Source of the DNA: Trinickia diaoshuihuensis
Lineage (GTDB): Bacteria; Pseudomonadota; Gammaproteobacteria; Burkholderiales; Burkholderiaceae
Assembly (NCBI RefSeq): GCF_003390925.1
Contig: NZ_QUBS01000089.1
Span: 203,138 to 267,137 of the forward strand
Direction: 5' to 3'
Length of the DNA: 64,000 nt
This document shows positions 43,649 through 54,888 of the stretch, piece after piece. Both the position numbers and the translations under genes were made by a program. Within the stretch, counting starts at the first letter, position 1. Each line of letters starts with the position of its first letter. The notes below the pieces were generated by a model that ran no database searches, was not told where the DNA came from, and saw only the letters and a program-made list of their open reading frames with translations.

Positions 43649-44680
43649 ATGAATACCCAAGAGGCGAAGATCGTCCTCGAGACTGCTTTGATTTGCGCGC
43701 AGGAGCCGCTCAAGGTCGGCGATTTGCGCAAGCTTTTCGCCGATTCCGTATCGGCGGATACAGTCCGTGCGTTACTTGAGGATCTGAGAAACGAATGGTC
43801 CGGTCGCGGTGTCGAGCTCGTCGCGCTCGCAACGGGCTGGCGCTTTCAAAGCAAGCCGAGTATGCGCGGTTATCTCGATCGCTTGCATCCCGAGAAGCCG
43901 CCGAAGTATTCGCGCGCCGTGCTGGAGACGCTCGCGATTATTGCGTACCGGCAGCCCGTGACGCGCGGCGACATCGAGGAAATTCGCGGCGTCACCGTCA
44001 ATACGCAGGTGATCAAGCAGCTCGAGGACCGCAGTTGGGTCGAGGTGATCGGGCATCGCGACGTACCGGGCCGCCCGGCGCTCTACGCGACGACGAAGCA
44101 GTTCCTCGACGATCTCGGGTTGAAGGCGCTCGACGAGTTGCCGCCGCTCGAAGATCCGACGACGCAAAACGCGGCTGACTTGCTGGCGCAACACGCGATC
44201 GAATTTCCGGACGATGCGGCGCTGATCGAAGCCGCCGCTCAGGACGGCGCAACGGCTGAGCAAGCACCGCGGAGCCCCGTTCAGAGCGATGACGGCGCGC
44301 CCGCCGCGCGTAGCGAGGGATCGGATGGCGAGCAGGCCGCAGGTTTGCTAGAGAGCGACGGCGGGGACGAATCGTCCGCGCGCTCTCACGAAGAAGACGC
44401 GCTCGAGGAGCGCCAGAACACCGCGCCGCACGACGGGCAGGCAAACGTTGCACTGCCCGGCGGTGACGCGAACGAGGCAGGGAAGCACGATCGCAACGAG
44501 GATCGTGACCCGCCGCAAGAGAGGTCCGGGCCGGCGGGGCATGCGCGAGACGAGGGCGCTTTATCGAGCGCCGGCGCGCACTCGGCGGATGCCTCCGGCG
44601 AACACGCCCCTGATCGCGGCCAACCGGCCGACGACGCGGACGCCTTCACAGACGACGAACCCGCGTCGCGAAGTGCCTGA
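43649..44680 (+). CDS. scpB: Segregation and condensation protein B
   Basis: A 343-residue ScpB, a partner of ScpA and Smc in chromosome condensation and segregation. Residues 5-170 hold the two winged-helix domains ([78 protein letters not shown]). The C-terminal half, from about residue 190, is an acidic, low-complexity tail absent from most ScpB but common in Burkholderia. It lies just upstream of rluB, the usual order in this group. Confidence 0.92.
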   Translation: MNTQEAKIVLETALICAQEPLKVGDLRKLFADSVSADTVRALLEDLRNEWSGRGVELVALATGWRFQSKPSMRGYLDRLHPEKPPKYSRAVLETLAIIAYRQPVTRGDIEEIRGVTVNTQVIKQLEDRSWVEVIGHRDVPGRPALYATTKQFLDDLGLKALDELPPLEDPTTQNAADLLAQHAIEFPDDAALIEAAAQDGATAEQAPRSPVQSDDGAPAARSEGSDGEQAAGLLESDGGDESSARSHEEDALEERQNTAPHDGQANVALPGGDANEAGKHDRNEDRDPPQERSGPAGHARDEGALSSAGAHSADASGEHAPDRGQPADDADAFTDDEPASRSA

Positions 44681-44739
44681 CGTAATCGAACGCACGCTGC
44701 GCCTGCAATGGGTGCGCGCAATTGACATTTGAGGTTGTT

Positions 44740-46464
44740 TTGACAAATACCCACGACACCGATTTGTCCGCATCCGGGCATGCCGTAGACGCCGCGGGCC
44801 GCGACGATGCGCGGGGCGACTCCGAGCATGGCGCCCACATCGCGGAGACGGGCGATCAAGATCGTCCTCGCCGCGGGTTGCGCCGAGGCCCGCGTAGCCT
44901 TATCGCGCGGCGTCGCGCGGCGGCCAAGACGAAGGGCGAGGCCGGCGCCGGCCAGGACGCGCCCGAGGGCGAGCAAGCACAAGGCGTTGCCGCCGAGCCG
45001 TCCGCCGATAGCGACGCCCCCGCGCCCGTGTCGCCGCGCGCGCCGCGCAAGAGCGCGCCGAAGGGCGGCCGCAAGCAAGCGGGCAACCGCCGCGAAGAGG
45101 GCGGCCAGGAGCGGGAGGCCAAGGAAAAGGCCAAACCCGCCAAGCGTGCCGAGCCGGCGGCGACCGGGCAAGACGACCTGTTTGCCTACGTCACGTCCCC
45201 GGCGTTCGACGCCGATAACGGCGCGACGAGCGGCGTGCGCGCGCCGATGCTGCGCCGCGGCCGCCAGGCGCCGCAAAAGCGCGTGCTCGCGCCGGACGAC
45301 GACGCGCCCAAGCTCCATAAGGTGCTGGCCGAAGCCGGCATGGGTTCGCGGCGCGAGATGGAAGAGTTGATCGTCGCGGGTCGCGTATCGGTCAACGGCG
45401 AGCCGGCCCATATCGGCCAGCGCATCATGCCGACCGACCAAGTGCGCATCAACGGCAAGCCGGTCAAGCGCCGCGTGCAAACGAAGCCACCGCGCGTGCT
45501 GCTTTATCACAAACCGACGGGCGAAATCGTCAGTCACGCCGATCCGGAAGGGCGAGCGTCGGTATTCGACAAGCTGCCGCCGATGAAGACGGCCAAGTGG
45601 CTGGCCGTGGGCCGGCTCGACTTCAACACCGAGGGTTTGTTGATGCTGACGACCTCGGGGGATTTGGCCAACCGGTTCATGCATCCGCGCTATAGCGTGG
45701 AGCGCGAATATGCGGTGCGCGTCGTCGGCGAGCTCTCGGAGAGCTCGCGTCAAAAGCTGTTGCACGGCATCGAACTCGACGACGGTCCCGCCAACTTCCT
45801 GCGCATTCGGGACGGCGGCGGCGAGGGGACGAATCACTGGTACCACGTCGCGTTGGCCGAAGGCCGCAATCGCGAAGTGCGGCGCATGTTCGAAGCGGTG
45901 GGCCTCATGGTCAGCCGGCTTATCCGCACGCGCCACGGCCCGATCTCGTTGCCGCGCGGTTTGCGCCGCGGGCGTTGGGAGGAGTTGGAGGAAGCTCAGG
46001 TGCGGGCGCTGATGGCGGCCGTCGGGCTGAAGGCGCCTACCGAGGAAAAGGGCGCGCGACGCCAGGGTGCCGAGCGGCGCCAGCCCGATCCGATGCAGAC
46101 GTCGATGGGCTTCATCAACCGCGAGCCCGTCTTGACGGCGCACGGACGTTTCGAACAGCCGGGGCGTGGCCCGGGACGCCGCGGTGCGGGCGGTTTCGGC
46201 GCCGGCGCGAGCGGCTTCGGCGACACGCTCGGCGGCGGCTACGGTAACCGCGGACGCGGCCCGGGCGGCGGTCAAAAGGGCGGCCGCCCACGCGACGTGG
46301 ATGGCAACCGAGCCCCGTCGAGCCCGGCCGGCGGCAAACGCGCTTTCAGTGGCGGCAATGCCAATGCCAATGGCAATCGCGCCCCGGGCGGCAACCGTGC
46401 CGGCGGCGGTAACCGCGGCGGCGGTCAAGGTCCCGCACCGCGTGGCCGCTCGCGCGGCCGCTGA
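44740..46464 (+). CDS. rluB: 23S rRNA pseudouridine(2605) synthase RluB
   Basis: A 574-residue protein with a normal RluB core inside long extensions. The S4 RNA-binding domain is near residues 190-245 ([20 protein letters not shown]), the RsuA-type synthase domain near 250-425 with catalytic Asp in [12 protein letters not shown]. It converts a uridine of 23S rRNA helix 80 to pseudouridine. The N-terminal 185 residues are Ala/Arg/Lys-rich and the C-terminal 130 residues are Gly/Arg/Asn-rich, as in many Burkholderia homologues. TTG 44740 is chosen as start because GAGG lies six bases upstream; TTG 44722 is possible. Confidence 0.9.
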   Translation: MTNTHDTDLSASGHAVDAAGRDDARGDSEHGAHIAETGDQDRPRRGLRRGPRSLIARRRAAAKTKGEAGAGQDAPEGEQAQGVAAEPSADSDAPAPVSPRAPRKSAPKGGRKQAGNRREEGGQEREAKEKAKPAKRAEPAATGQDDLFAYVTSPAFDADNGATSGVRAPMLRRGRQAPQKRVLAPDDDAPKLHKVLAEAGMGSRREMEELIVAGRVSVNGEPAHIGQRIMPTDQVRINGKPVKRRVQTKPPRVLLYHKPTGEIVSHADPEGRASVFDKLPPMKTAKWLAVGRLDFNTEGLLMLTTSGDLANRFMHPRYSVEREYAVRVVGELSESSRQKLLHGIELDDGPANFLRIRDGGGEGTNHWYHVALAEGRNREVRRMFEAVGLMVSRLIRTRHGPISLPRGLRRGRWEELEEAQVRALMAAVGLKAPTEEKGARRQGAERRQPDPMQTSMGFINREPVLTAHGRFEQPGRGPGRRGAGGFGAGASGFGDTLGGGYGNRGRGPGGGQKGGRPRDVDGNRAPSSPAGGKRAFSGGNANANGNRAPGGNRAGGGNRGGGQGPAPRGRSRGR

Positions 46465-46528
46465 TTCGCTGCCGATTCGCTGTGTTGCGTGAGCGCTCCG
46501 TCGCCGGAGCATTCACGCGGCTGCTGCT

Positions 46529-46557
46529 TTGCAACGCGCCGCGAAAAATGCTAAACT
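46529..46557 (+). promoter_or_regulatory. Sigma-70 promoter of the rimP-nusA-infB operon
   Basis: TTGCAA (46529) and TAAACT (46552) are separated by 17 bases. The predicted transcript would run through the hairpin at 46620 before reaching rimP. Confidence 0.65.
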
Positions 46558-46619
46558 TACAAAGTCGCTGGGCGTGCGGCTTTCTGTGCGGCTCAGGTGC
46601 GACCACCGGTAAGAAGATG

Positions 46620-46644
46620 ATGGGCGTTTCGCCCATTTTTTTTT
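46620..46644 (+). terminator. Leader terminator (attenuator) before rimP
   Basis: ATGGGCG (46620) and CGCCCAT (46630) form a 7-bp stem with loop TTT followed by nine T residues. It lies about 60 bases after the predicted promoter and 110 bases before rimP, so it may act as an attenuator in the operon leader; it could also end rluB transcripts. Confidence 0.75.
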
Positions 46645-46754
46645 GGCGGTAACGGTTCGGCATCTCTGCCAGCAGCACCATTTCGCGCGCCGGCATGGCG
46701 TGGCGCGCGGCCCCGTGGGTGAAACGCGCGAGCGCGAACACCTTAGAGGGCACT

Positions 46755-47213
46755 GTGCAACTGACGGAACTGATAGAAACCACGGTCTCGAGCATGGGCT
46801 ACGAGCTCGTGGACCTCGAGCGCACCGGGCGCGGCATGCTGTGTATTTATATCGACCAGCCCGCCGGCATCGCCATCGAGGATTGCGAAAAAGTCACGCG
46901 TCAGCTCCAGCACGTTCTGACGGTTGAGAACATCGACTACGAACGGCTCGAAGTATCGTCGCCGGGGCTCGATCGTCCGCTCAAGAAATTGGCGGACTTT
47001 TCGCGTTTCGCCGGCAGCGAGGCGGTCGTGACATTGAAAAAGCCGTTGGACGGGCGCAAAACGTTCCGGGGCATTCTGCATGCGCCGAACGGCGAAACGA
47101 TCGGTTTGGAATTTGAAGGAAAGGAAGGCGCCGCGATGCTCGATTTCACGCTCGCGGACATGGACCGCGCACGCCTGGTCCCGCACGTTGACTTTAGGAG
47201 CCGGAAACAATGA
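46755..47213 (+). CDS. rimP: Ribosome maturation factor RimP
   Basis: A 152-residue RimP, needed for 30S subunit maturation. The N-terminal domain starts [20 protein letters not shown], with [17 protein letters not shown] in the middle; the C-terminal SH3-like domain follows. GTG 46755 is chosen: it gives the family length and has AGAGGG upstream; the frame from 46695 is too long. The last four bases overlap the nusA start (ATGA). Confidence 0.93.
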   Translation: MQLTELIETTVSSMGYELVDLERTGRGMLCIYIDQPAGIAIEDCEKVTRQLQHVLTVENIDYERLEVSSPGLDRPLKKLADFSRFAGSEAVVTLKKPLDGRKTFRGILHAPNGETIGLEFEGKEGAAMLDFTLADMDRARLVPHVDFRSRKQ

Positions 47214-48685
47214 GTCGCGAAGTACTGATGCTGGTCGATGCACTGGCGCGCGAGAAGAACGTCAATAAAGATGTGGTGTTCGCCGCGCTTGAAGCCGCAC
47301 TTGCGTCGGCCACCAAGAAGCTCTTCGAAGAAGACGTGGACATTCGCGTGCATATCGACCGGGAATCGGGCGAGCACGAAACGTATCGCCGCTGGCGCGT
47401 CGTGCCGGACGAAGCCGGCCTGCAAGAACCGGATCAAGAAATCCTGCTGTTCGAAGCGCGTGAGCAAGAACCCGAAATCGAAATCGATCAGTACATCGAA
47501 GAGCCGATTCCGTCGATCGAATTCGGCCGCATCGGCGCGCAGGCCGCCAAGCAAGTGATCTTGCAAAAGGTGCGCGATGCCGAGCGCGAGCAGATCCTGA
47601 ACGATTTCCTCGAGCGCGGTGAAAAGATCATGACCGGCACGGTCAAGCGTCTGGACAAAGGCAATTTCATCGTCGAATCGGGTCGCGTCGAGGCGCTGTT
47701 GCGCCGCGATCAGTTGATTCCGAAGGAAAACCTGCGCGTGGGCGATCGCGTGCGTGCTTATATCGCGAAGGTCGACCGCACCGCACGTGGTCCGCAGATC
47801 GAACTCTCGCGCACGGCGCCCGAGTTCCTGATGAAGCTGTTCGAAATGGAAGTGCCGGAGATCGAGCAGGGTCTGCTCGAGATCAAGGCGGCGGCGCGCG
47901 ATCCCGGCGTGCGGGCGAAAATCGGCGTCGTGGCTTACGATAAGCGTATCGATCCGATCGGTACCTGCGTGGGCATTCGCGGCTCGCGCGTGCAGGCCGT
48001 GCGCAACGAGCTCGGCGGCGAGAACGTCGACATCGTGCTATGGTCGGAAGATCCCGCCCAGTTCGTGATCGGCGCGCTTGCGCCCGCCGCGGTTCAGTCC
48101 ATCGTCGTCGATGAAGAGAAGCATTCGATGGACGTCGTCGTCGACGAAAGCGAACTGGCCGTCGCGATCGGCCGTAGCGGCCAAAACGTGCGTCTCGCCA
48201 GCGAGTTGACGGGCTGGCAGATCAACATCATGACGCCCGACGAGTCGGCGCAAAAGCAGAACCAGGAGCGCGGCGTGTTGCGCGACCTGTTCATGGCGCG
48301 GCTCGACGTCGACGAGGAAGTCGCCGACATCCTCATCGACGAGGGCTTCACGAGCCTCGAAGAGATCGCCTACGTGCCGCTCAACGAAATGCTCGAAATC
48401 GAGGCGTTCGACGAAGACACCGTCCACGAGTTGCGCAATCGCGCGCGCGACGCGTTGTTGACGATGGCGATCGCGAACGAAGAGAAGGTCGAGGGCGTGG
48501 CGCTCGATCTGAAGAGCCTCGACGGAATGGATGCCGACTTGCTGACCAAGCTCGCCGAGCATCAGATTCAAACGCGCGACGAGCTGGCGGAGCTAGCTGT
48601 CGACGAATTGGTCGAAATGACCGGAATGCAAGAGGAAGCCGCGAAGGCGTTGATCATGAAAGCACGTGAACACTGGTTCCAGTGA
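47210..48685 (+). CDS. nusA: Transcription termination/antitermination factor NusA
   Basis: A 491-residue NusA. Order: N-terminal RNA polymerase-binding domain ([17 protein letters not shown]), S1 domain near 135-200 ([16 protein letters not shown]), two KH domains near 205-345 ([36 protein letters not shown]), and two acidic repeats at the C-terminus ([33 protein letters not shown]), as in other proteobacteria. It acts in pausing, termination and antitermination. It is coupled to rimP and followed by infB 95 bases later. Confidence 0.96.
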   Translation: MSREVLMLVDALAREKNVNKDVVFAALEAALASATKKLFEEDVDIRVHIDRESGEHETYRRWRVVPDEAGLQEPDQEILLFEAREQEPEIEIDQYIEEPIPSIEFGRIGAQAAKQVILQKVRDAEREQILNDFLERGEKIMTGTVKRLDKGNFIVESGRVEALLRRDQLIPKENLRVGDRVRAYIAKVDRTARGPQIELSRTAPEFLMKLFEMEVPEIEQGLLEIKAAARDPGVRAKIGVVAYDKRIDPIGTCVGIRGSRVQAVRNELGGENVDIVLWSEDPAQFVIGALAPAAVQSIVVDEEKHSMDVVVDESELAVAIGRSGQNVRLASELTGWQINIMTPDESAQKQNQERGVLRDLFMARLDVDEEVADILIDEGFTSLEEIAYVPLNEMLEIEAFDEDTVHELRNRARDALLTMAIANEEKVEGVALDLKSLDGMDADLLTKLAEHQIQTRDELAELAVDELVEMTGMQEEAAKALIMKAREHWFQ

Positions 48686-48780
48686 GTGAATGACCATGGC
48701 GCACTGATTAGATAGCGATCTTTGGATCGCATGACCCGATGTTAACCGCAAGGAATCGGTCCTTGCATTAAGAGGAATGA

Positions 48781-51696
48781 ATGGCGAGTAACAACGTAGC
48801 CCAATTTGCCGCGGAACTGAAAATGCCGGCTGGGGTGCTCCTCGAGCAGCTCCAGGCGGCGGGTGTCCAGAAAGCGAGCGAGGACGATGCACTGTCCGAA
48901 GCGGACAAAGCGCGTCTGCTCGATCATTTGCGCAAGTCGCACGGCTCGGCCGATACCGACAAGCGCAAGATCACGCTGACTCGCCGGCACACGTCGGAGA
49001 TCAAGCAATCCGACGCGACGGGCAAGGCTCGCACCATTCAGGTCGAAGTGCGCAAGAAACGTGTATTCGTGAAACGCGACGAGGCGGGCGAAGCCGGGGC
49101 GGAAGCCGCGGCCGCGCAAGCGAACGCAGTGGACGAGAGCGCCGAGTTGCAGCGCCGCGAGGAAGAAGCGCGCCGCGAAGCGGAGTTGCTCGAGAAACAA
49201 GCGCAGGAATTGCGCGAGCAGCAAGAGCGGCTCGAGCGCGAGGAAGCCGAGCGTCAGGCGCGCGAAAAGGCCGCGGAAGCCGAGCGTCAGCGCGCCGAGG
49301 AAGAGGCGGCGAGAAAGCGTGCGGAAGCCGCGGCTCGCGAGCAGGCCGAACGCGTCGCCGGCGAGGACGAGCGGGCCGAGGCGGAACGCGCGGCGCAGCG
49401 CGAAGCGGCCAAGAAGGCCGAGGATGCCGCACGCGAAGCCGCCGAGAAGGCGCGCGCCGAGGCCGCCGAGAAGGCTCGCGCCGAACAGGACGAAATTCGC
49501 AAGCGTCGTGAAAAGGCCGAGGCCGAGGCACGCGCCATCCGCGAAATGATGAACACGCCGCGCAAGGCGCAGGTCAAGGCGCCCGAACCGCCACCGGCTG
49601 CAAAGCCGGCCGAAGCCGCGAAGGCGGCCGAGGCGAAGGGTACGCTGCACAAGCCCGTGCGTCCCGCCGGCGAAACGCCGCGGCCCGCCGCGCAAGCGCG
49701 CAAACCGGCCGCCGGTGGCACCGCGGCGCCGTCGAGCACCCAGCCCTCCACGGCTCCGGGCTCGGCCGACAAGAAGAAGCAAGGCGGCAAGGGCGGCTGG
49801 CAAGACGATGCGGCCAAGCGTCGCGGCATCAAGACGCGCGGCGATTCGAGCGGCGGTGTCGATCGCGGCTGGCGCGGCGGTCCGAAGGGACGCGGCAAGC
49901 ACCAGGATTCGGGCACCTCGTTCCAAGCGCCGACCGAACCGATCGTCCGTGAAGTGCATGTGCCGGAAACGATCACCGTAGCCGACCTCGCCCACAAGAT
50001 GTCCGTGAAGGCGTCGGAAGTCATCAAGGTGATGATGAAGCTCGGCCAGATGGTCACGATCAACCAGATGCTCGACCAGGAAACGGCGATGATCATCGTC
50101 GAGGAGTTGGGCCATCATGCGGTCGCGGCCAAGCTCGACGATCCGGAAGCGTTGCTCGTCGAAGGCGAGGCGACCGATGCCGAGCAACTGCCGCGTCCGC
50201 CGGTGGTCACGGTCATGGGTCACGTCGACCACGGCAAGACCTCGCTGCTCGACTACATCCGTCGCGCCAAGGTGGCGGCGGGCGAAGCGGGCGGTATTAC
50301 GCAGCACATCGGTGCGTATCACGTCGAAACGCCGCGTGGCGTCATCACGTTCCTCGATACGCCGGGTCACGAGGCATTTACGGCCATGCGGGCGCGCGGT
50401 GCGAAGGCAACCGACATTGTCATCCTGGTGGTGGCGGCCGACGACGGCGTGATGCCGCAGACGAAGGAAGCGATTGCCCACGCGAAGGCGGGCGGCGTGC
50501 CGATCGTCGTGGCGATCAACAAGATCGACAAGCCCGAGGCCAACCCCGAGCGCGTCAAGCAAGAGCTCGTCGCCGAAGGCGTCGTGCCGGAAGAGTACGG
50601 CGGCGATTCGCCGTTCGTCCCGGTGTCGGCGAAGACTGGCGCGGGCATCGACGATCTGCTCGAAAACGTGCTGCTGCAAGCCGAAGTGCTCGAATTGAAG
50701 GCGCCGGTGGAAGCGCCGGCCAAGGGTCTCGTCATCGAAGCCAAGCTCGACAAGGGTAAGGGTCCGGTGGCCACGATCCTCGTGCAGTCGGGTACGCTCT
50801 CGCGCGGCGACGTCGTGCTGGCCGGCAGTGCTTACGGCCGTGTGCGTGCGATGCTGGACGAGACGGGCAAGGCGACCAAGGAAGCCGGTCCGTCGATCCC
50901 GGTCGAGATTCAAGGTTTGTCGGAAGTGCCGGCCGCCGGTGAGGAAGTCATCGTGCTGCCCGACGAGCGTAAAGCGCGCGAAATCGCGCTGTTCCGTCAA
51001 GGCAAGTTCCGCGACGTCAAGCTCGCGAAGCAACAAGCCGCGAAGCTCGAAAGCATGCTCGAGCAGATGGGCGAAGGCGAAGTGCAGACGCTGCCGCTCA
51101 TCGTCAAGGCCGACGTGCAAGGTTCGCAAGAAGCGCTCGTCCAATCGTTGCAAAAGCTTTCGACGGACGAAGTGCGCGTGCAGATCGTGCACGGCGCCGT
51201 GGGCGGCATCAGCGAATCCGACGTCAACCTGGCGACGGCATCGAAGGCGGTCATCATCGGCTTCAACACGCGTGCGGATGCGCAAGCGCGCAAGCTCGCC
51301 GAGACGAACGGCATCGATATTCGCTACTACAACATCATCTACGACGCAGTGGATGAGGTGAAGGCGGCGATGTCGGGCATGCTCGCCCCCGAGAAGCGCG
51401 AGATCGTCACGGGCATGGTCGAAGTGCGCCAAGTGTTCAAGGTGCCGAAGGTCGGCGCAGTGGCGGGCTGTATGGTCACGGACGGCGTCGTCAAGCGTTC
51501 GTCGTCGGTCCGCGTGCTGCGCAACAACGTCGTCATCTTCACGGGCGAACTCGATTCGCTCAAGCGCTTCAAGGACGACGTGAAGGAAGTGAAGCAAGGC
51601 TTCGAGTGCGGTATGTCGATCAAGAACTTCAACGATATCGTCGAAGGCGATCAGTTCGAGGTGTTCGAAGTCACGGAAGTCGCGCGTACGCTCTGA
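48781..51696 (+). CDS. infB: Translation initiation factor IF-2
   Basis: A 971-residue IF-2. The N-terminal IF2_N domain starts [20 protein letters not shown]; then a long charged Ala/Glu/Lys/Arg helix (about 105-255), a basic linker, a second IF2_N-type segment ([20 protein letters not shown] near 400) and the G domain with GHVDHGKTS near 480, DTPGHEAF and NKIDKP. Beta-barrel domains and the fMet-tRNA-binding C domain complete it. It guides initiator tRNA to the 30S subunit using GTP. AGAGGA lies before ATG 48781. Confidence 0.97.
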   Translation: MASNNVAQFAAELKMPAGVLLEQLQAAGVQKASEDDALSEADKARLLDHLRKSHGSADTDKRKITLTRRHTSEIKQSDATGKARTIQVEVRKKRVFVKRDEAGEAGAEAAAAQANAVDESAELQRREEEARREAELLEKQAQELREQQERLEREEAERQAREKAAEAERQRAEEEAARKRAEAAAREQAERVAGEDERAEAERAAQREAAKKAEDAAREAAEKARAEAAEKARAEQDEIRKRREKAEAEARAIREMMNTPRKAQVKAPEPPPAAKPAEAAKAAEAKGTLHKPVRPAGETPRPAAQARKPAAGGTAAPSSTQPSTAPGSADKKKQGGKGGWQDDAAKRRGIKTRGDSSGGVDRGWRGGPKGRGKHQDSGTSFQAPTEPIVREVHVPETITVADLAHKMSVKASEVIKVMMKLGQMVTINQMLDQETAMIIVEELGHHAVAAKLDDPEALLVEGEATDAEQLPRPPVVTVMGHVDHGKTSLLDYIRRAKVAAGEAGGITQHIGAYHVETPRGVITFLDTPGHEAFTAMRARGAKATDIVILVVAADDGVMPQTKEAIAHAKAGGVPIVVAINKIDKPEANPERVKQELVAEGVVPEEYGGDSPFVPVSAKTGAGIDDLLENVLLQAEVLELKAPVEAPAKGLVIEAKLDKGKGPVATILVQSGTLSRGDVVLAGSAYGRVRAMLDETGKATKEAGPSIPVEIQGLSEVPAAGEEVIVLPDERKAREIALFRQGKFRDVKLAKQQAAKLESMLEQMGEGEVQTLPLIVKADVQGSQEALVQSLQKLSTDEVRVQIVHGAVGGISESDVNLATASKAVIIGFNTRADAQARKLAETNGIDIRYYNIIYDAVDEVKAAMSGMLAPEKREIVTGMVEVRQVFKVPKVGAVAGCMVTDGVVKRSSSVRVLRNNVVIFTGELDSLKRFKDDVKEVKQGFECGMSIKNFNDIVEGDQFEVFEVTEVARTL

Positions 51697-51714
51697 ACGC
51701 TAAGCGCGCGGCTC

Positions 51715-51756
51715 GGGGCGGAGCGGGCGGCAAGCCTTCTCCGCCCCGTTGTTTTT
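51715..51756 (+). terminator. Hairpin with T-tract between infB and rbfA
   Basis: GGGGCGGAG (51715) pairs with CTCCGCCCC (51739), followed by GTTGTTTTT. It may partly terminate inside the operon, lowering rbfA-truB expression relative to infB. Confidence 0.65.
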
Positions 51757-51863
51757 ATAGCGGCGCTCGAGCGTGAACGAGGGCATGGCCCTGGTTCGCA
51801 TCGAGCGTCTGCCGGGGTGCATCGGTCATGACAATGCGCCCTAACCGCTAGGCGGGACTCATC

Positions 51864-52232
51864 ATGTCGAAGAAACGCACATCCCCCAATCGCAACGTCC
51901 AGATCGCGGATCAAATCCAGCGCGATCTGTCCGAACTCATCATGCGTGAGGTCAAAGACCCGCGCATTGGGCTCGTCACGATTCAAAGCGTCGAGCTCAC
52001 GCCCGACTACGCGCACGCGAAGGTGTACTTTACGACGCTGACGGGCGATGCGCAGGCCACCCAGGTCGCGCTCAATCATGCCGCCGGGCACCTGCACAAT
52101 CTGCTGTTCAAGCGGTTGCACATTCATACGGTCCCGACGCTGCATTTCCACTACGACAAATCGATCGAGAAAGCGGTGGAGATGTCGCGCTTGATCGACG
52201 AGGCGAACGCCACGCGCGCGAAAGACGACTAA
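51864..52232 (+). CDS. rbfA: Ribosome-binding factor A
   Basis: A 122-residue RbfA with the KH-like fold typical of the family ([49 protein letters not shown]). It binds the 30S subunit near the 5' end of 16S rRNA during cold-sensitive maturation. It follows infB with 167 bases between, the standard order. The start at ATG 51864 has AGGCGGGAC upstream. Confidence 0.95.
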   Translation: MSKKRTSPNRNVQIADQIQRDLSELIMREVKDPRIGLVTIQSVELTPDYAHAKVYFTTLTGDAQATQVALNHAAGHLHNLLFKRLHIHTVPTLHFHYDKSIEKAVEMSRLIDEANATRAKDD

Positions 52233-52246
52233 ACGCGCGCGAGCGG

Positions 52247-52266
52247 GGCACGCCATGCGGCGTGCC
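52247..52266. repeat. Intercistronic hairpin between rbfA and truB
   Basis: GGCACGCC and GGCGTGCC pair perfectly around ATGC. No T-tract follows; it could affect mRNA stability. Confidence 0.5.
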
Positions 52267-52291
52267 GTATTCGCGCCTTTGAAACGATTAG

Positions 52292-53281
52292 ATGAAACCA
52301 TCCCAACGTCCACGCGTGCCGCGCCGCGCGCTCGACGGCGTCTTGCTGCTCGATAAAGGCGTCGGCTTGTCGAGCAACGACGCGCTCGTACGCGCCAAGC
52401 GCCTATTGCTCGCTCAGAAGGCGGGCCACACGGGTACGCTCGACCCGCTCGCGTCGGGTCTGCTGCCGTTGTGCTTCGGCGAGGCGACGAAGTTTTCTCA
52501 GGATTTGCTCGAAGCGGACAAGACCTACGAGGCGACGATGCGCCTCGGCATTCGCACGAGCACGGGTGACGCCGAAGGCGAAGTGCTGGAAACGCTGCCC
52601 GTCGACGTCGACCTGCCGCGTATCGAGGCCGCGCTCGCGCGTTTTCGGGGGCCGATCTCGCAGGTGCCGCCGATGTATTCGGCGCTCAAGCGCGACGGCA
52701 AGCCGCTCTACGAATACGCGCGCGCGGGGCAGGTCGTGGAGCGCGCCGCGCGCGAGGTCACGATTCATCGGCTCGAACTGTTGGACGTGGCGGTGCCCGA
52801 TGTGACGTTCCGCGTCACTTGCAGCAAAGGCACCTATGTGCGGACGCTGGCCGAAGACATCGGCACGGCGCTCGGCTGCGGCGCGCACCTCGTTGTGCTG
52901 CGACGTACCGGGATAGGGGCGCTCACGCTCGAGCATGCGGTCACGCTCGAGGCGCTGGAGGTCATGCAGGCCACTGACCGCGATGCCTGCTTGCGCCCGG
53001 TCGATGCGCTGCTTTCGACGTTCCCGCTCCTGCGGCTAGGCCTTGTCGAGGCCAAGCGGTTTCTCCAAGGTCAGCGTCTGCGGCTGGCGGATTTGCCGCA
53101 GCCGATACCCGCGGAACCGCAAGCGGCTGCAAAAGACAGCGTGGATACGCGTGTGCGCGTCTATCGCGAGGAAGATGGCGCATTGCTCGGGGTGGCCAGG
53201 GCCGAAAACGGCGTGCTGGCGCCCGAACGGTTGATCGTGACGGCACCGGTCTGCGCGCCGAGCCCAGCCCGTGAGCGTTAG
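52292..53281 (+). CDS. truB: tRNA pseudouridine(55) synthase TruB
   Basis: A 329-residue TruB, which makes pseudouridine 55 in the T loop of tRNAs. The catalytic Asp lies in GHTGTLDPLASGLLP near residue 50; KTYEATMRLGIRTSTGDAEG and GTYVRTLAEDIGTALG are conserved. A PUA-type C-terminal segment follows (about 240-315). It ends on TAG-type overlap with the convergent efflux gene (the two stop regions share 53278-53281). Confidence 0.95.
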   Translation: MKPSQRPRVPRRALDGVLLLDKGVGLSSNDALVRAKRLLLAQKAGHTGTLDPLASGLLPLCFGEATKFSQDLLEADKTYEATMRLGIRTSTGDAEGEVLETLPVDVDLPRIEAALARFRGPISQVPPMYSALKRDGKPLYEYARAGQVVERAAREVTIHRLELLDVAVPDVTFRVTCSKGTYVRTLAEDIGTALGCGAHLVVLRRTGIGALTLEHAVTLEALEVMQATDRDACLRPVDALLSTFPLLRLGLVEAKRFLQGQRLRLADLPQPIPAEPQAAAKDSVDTRVRVYREEDGALLGVARAENGVLAPERLIVTAPVCAPSPARER

Positions 53282-54837
53282 TGCGCCGCCGATGCCGCCG
53301 CACTCGAATCGCCGCCGCCCGAGCGTTCCGGTCGCGTGATCCAAATGAGCGCGATGAGAACGATGAAGATGACCGACGAGATATAGAACAAGTCGTTCAC
53401 GCCGAGCTGCGCGGCTTGCTGCGTGACGAGCCGGTCAAACATGCTGTAGCGCTGCGCATTGTCGAGTCCGAGCGCGCCCAATTGGGTCATCGATTGACCG
53501 AACGTCGGATCGAATGAACTCGCCCGTTCGGTCAATTGCGCGTGATGGAAGCTCGTACGGTGATCCCAGGCCGTCGTGAAGATCGACGTCCCGATCCCGC
53601 CGCACATGATCCGCACGAAATTCGACAAGCCCGAGGCGGCCGCGATGCGATTGCCGGGCAGGCCCGACAAGGTGATCGATACGAGCGGAATAAAGAATCC
53701 GGCCATGGCGATCCCTTGCACGAGGGTCGGCGCGGCGAGCGACCAGGTATCGACTCCGGTGGTATAACGCGAGCGCATCCAGAAGCAGAGCGCGAAGACG
53801 ATGAACGCGGCCGTGGCGATCTTGCGCGGATCGGTGCGCGGCAAGAACTTCCCGGTGATCGGCGACAGCAAGACGGCGAACAGGCCGACCGGCGCCATGA
53901 CGAGGCCGGCGTCGGTCGCCGTATAGCCGATGTTCGTCTGGAGCCACAGCGGCAGCAGCACGAGATTGCCGAAGTACAGTCCATAGCCGATCGAAAGCGC
54001 GATCGTGCCGCCCGTGAAATTGCGCTTCGTAAACAGCGAGAGATCGACGACCGGATGATCGGCCGTCAACTCCCAGACGACGAAGAACGCGAAACCGATG
54101 AGCGCCGTCAGCGCAAGCACGACGATCGTCGTCGACGAGAACCAATCGAGGTCCTTGCCTTTATCGAGCATGACTTGCAGCGAGCCGACCCAGATCACGA
54201 GCAATGCAAGGCCCACGGTGTCGATCGGCGCCTTTTTGATGACCGAATCGCGCGTACGGAAAATGGCCCACGTGGCGATCGCGGCCACGATGCCGACGGG
54301 AATGTTGACGTAGAAAATCCAGGGCCACGAGATGTTGTCCGAGATCCAGCCGCCCAGGATCGGCCCCGCGACGGGCGCGATCAGCGTCGTCATCGACCAC
54401 ATCGATAGGGCGAGCGGTGCTTTCGCGCGCGGATAGCTCGCCAGCAGCAGCGTTTGCGACAGCGGAATCATCGGGCCGGCCACGGCGCCCTGAATCACTC
54501 GTGACAGCAGCAGGAACGGCAGCGTCGGCGCGAGTCCACACATCCACGACGAGATCACGAACAACACGATCGAGGCGAGGAACAGGCGCACCTGACCGAG
54601 CCGCTCCGTGAGCCAGCCCGTGAGCGGCACGGAGATCGCGTTGGCCACCGCGAACGACGTGATGACCCACGTGCCCTGATCGGAGGACACGCCGAGGTCG
54701 CCCGAGATAGTCGGGATCGACACATTCGCGATCGAGGTGTCGAGCACGTTCATGAACACGGCCAGCGACACGGCGATCGTGCCGATCACGAGCGAAGCGC
54801 CGGTCAGAGGCGGGTGAGGAGCTTGGGGCTGAGCCAT
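53278..54837 (-). CDS. DHA2 family MFS drug efflux permease (EmrB-like)
   Basis: A 519-residue inner-membrane transporter with 14 predicted helices, beginning near residue 17 (VIGTIAVSLAVFMNVLDTSI). The DHA2 signature is seen: LDTSIANVSIPTI, GWLTERLGQVRLFL and IQGAVAGPMIPLSQ. It exports drugs by proton antiport, with the EmrA-like adaptor (54889-56151) and an outer-membrane channel (56236-57765) as probable partners. It is last in a four-gene MarR-led operon. The substrate is unknown. Confidence 0.93.
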   Translation of the reverse strand: MAQPQAPHPPLTGASLVIGTIAVSLAVFMNVLDTSIANVSIPTISGDLGVSSDQGTWVITSFAVANAISVPLTGWLTERLGQVRLFLASIVLFVISSWMCGLAPTLPFLLLSRVIQGAVAGPMIPLSQTLLLASYPRAKAPLALSMWSMTTLIAPVAGPILGGWISDNISWPWIFYVNIPVGIVAAIATWAIFRTRDSVIKKAPIDTVGLALLVIWVGSLQVMLDKGKDLDWFSSTTIVVLALTALIGFAFFVVWELTADHPVVDLSLFTKRNFTGGTIALSIGYGLYFGNLVLLPLWLQTNIGYTATDAGLVMAPVGLFAVLLSPITGKFLPRTDPRKIATAAFIVFALCFWMRSRYTTGVDTWSLAAPTLVQGIAMAGFFIPLVSITLSGLPGNRIAAASGLSNFVRIMCGGIGTSIFTTAWDHRTSFHHAQLTERASSFDPTFGQSMTQLGALGLDNAQRYSMFDRLVTQQAAQLGVNDLFYISSVIFIVLIALIWITRPERSGGGDSSAAASAAH

Positions 54838-54888
54838 TGAGCGGGTGACCTCGGAACGTTCGTTATAGGGCGATGAGCGACACGGCGC

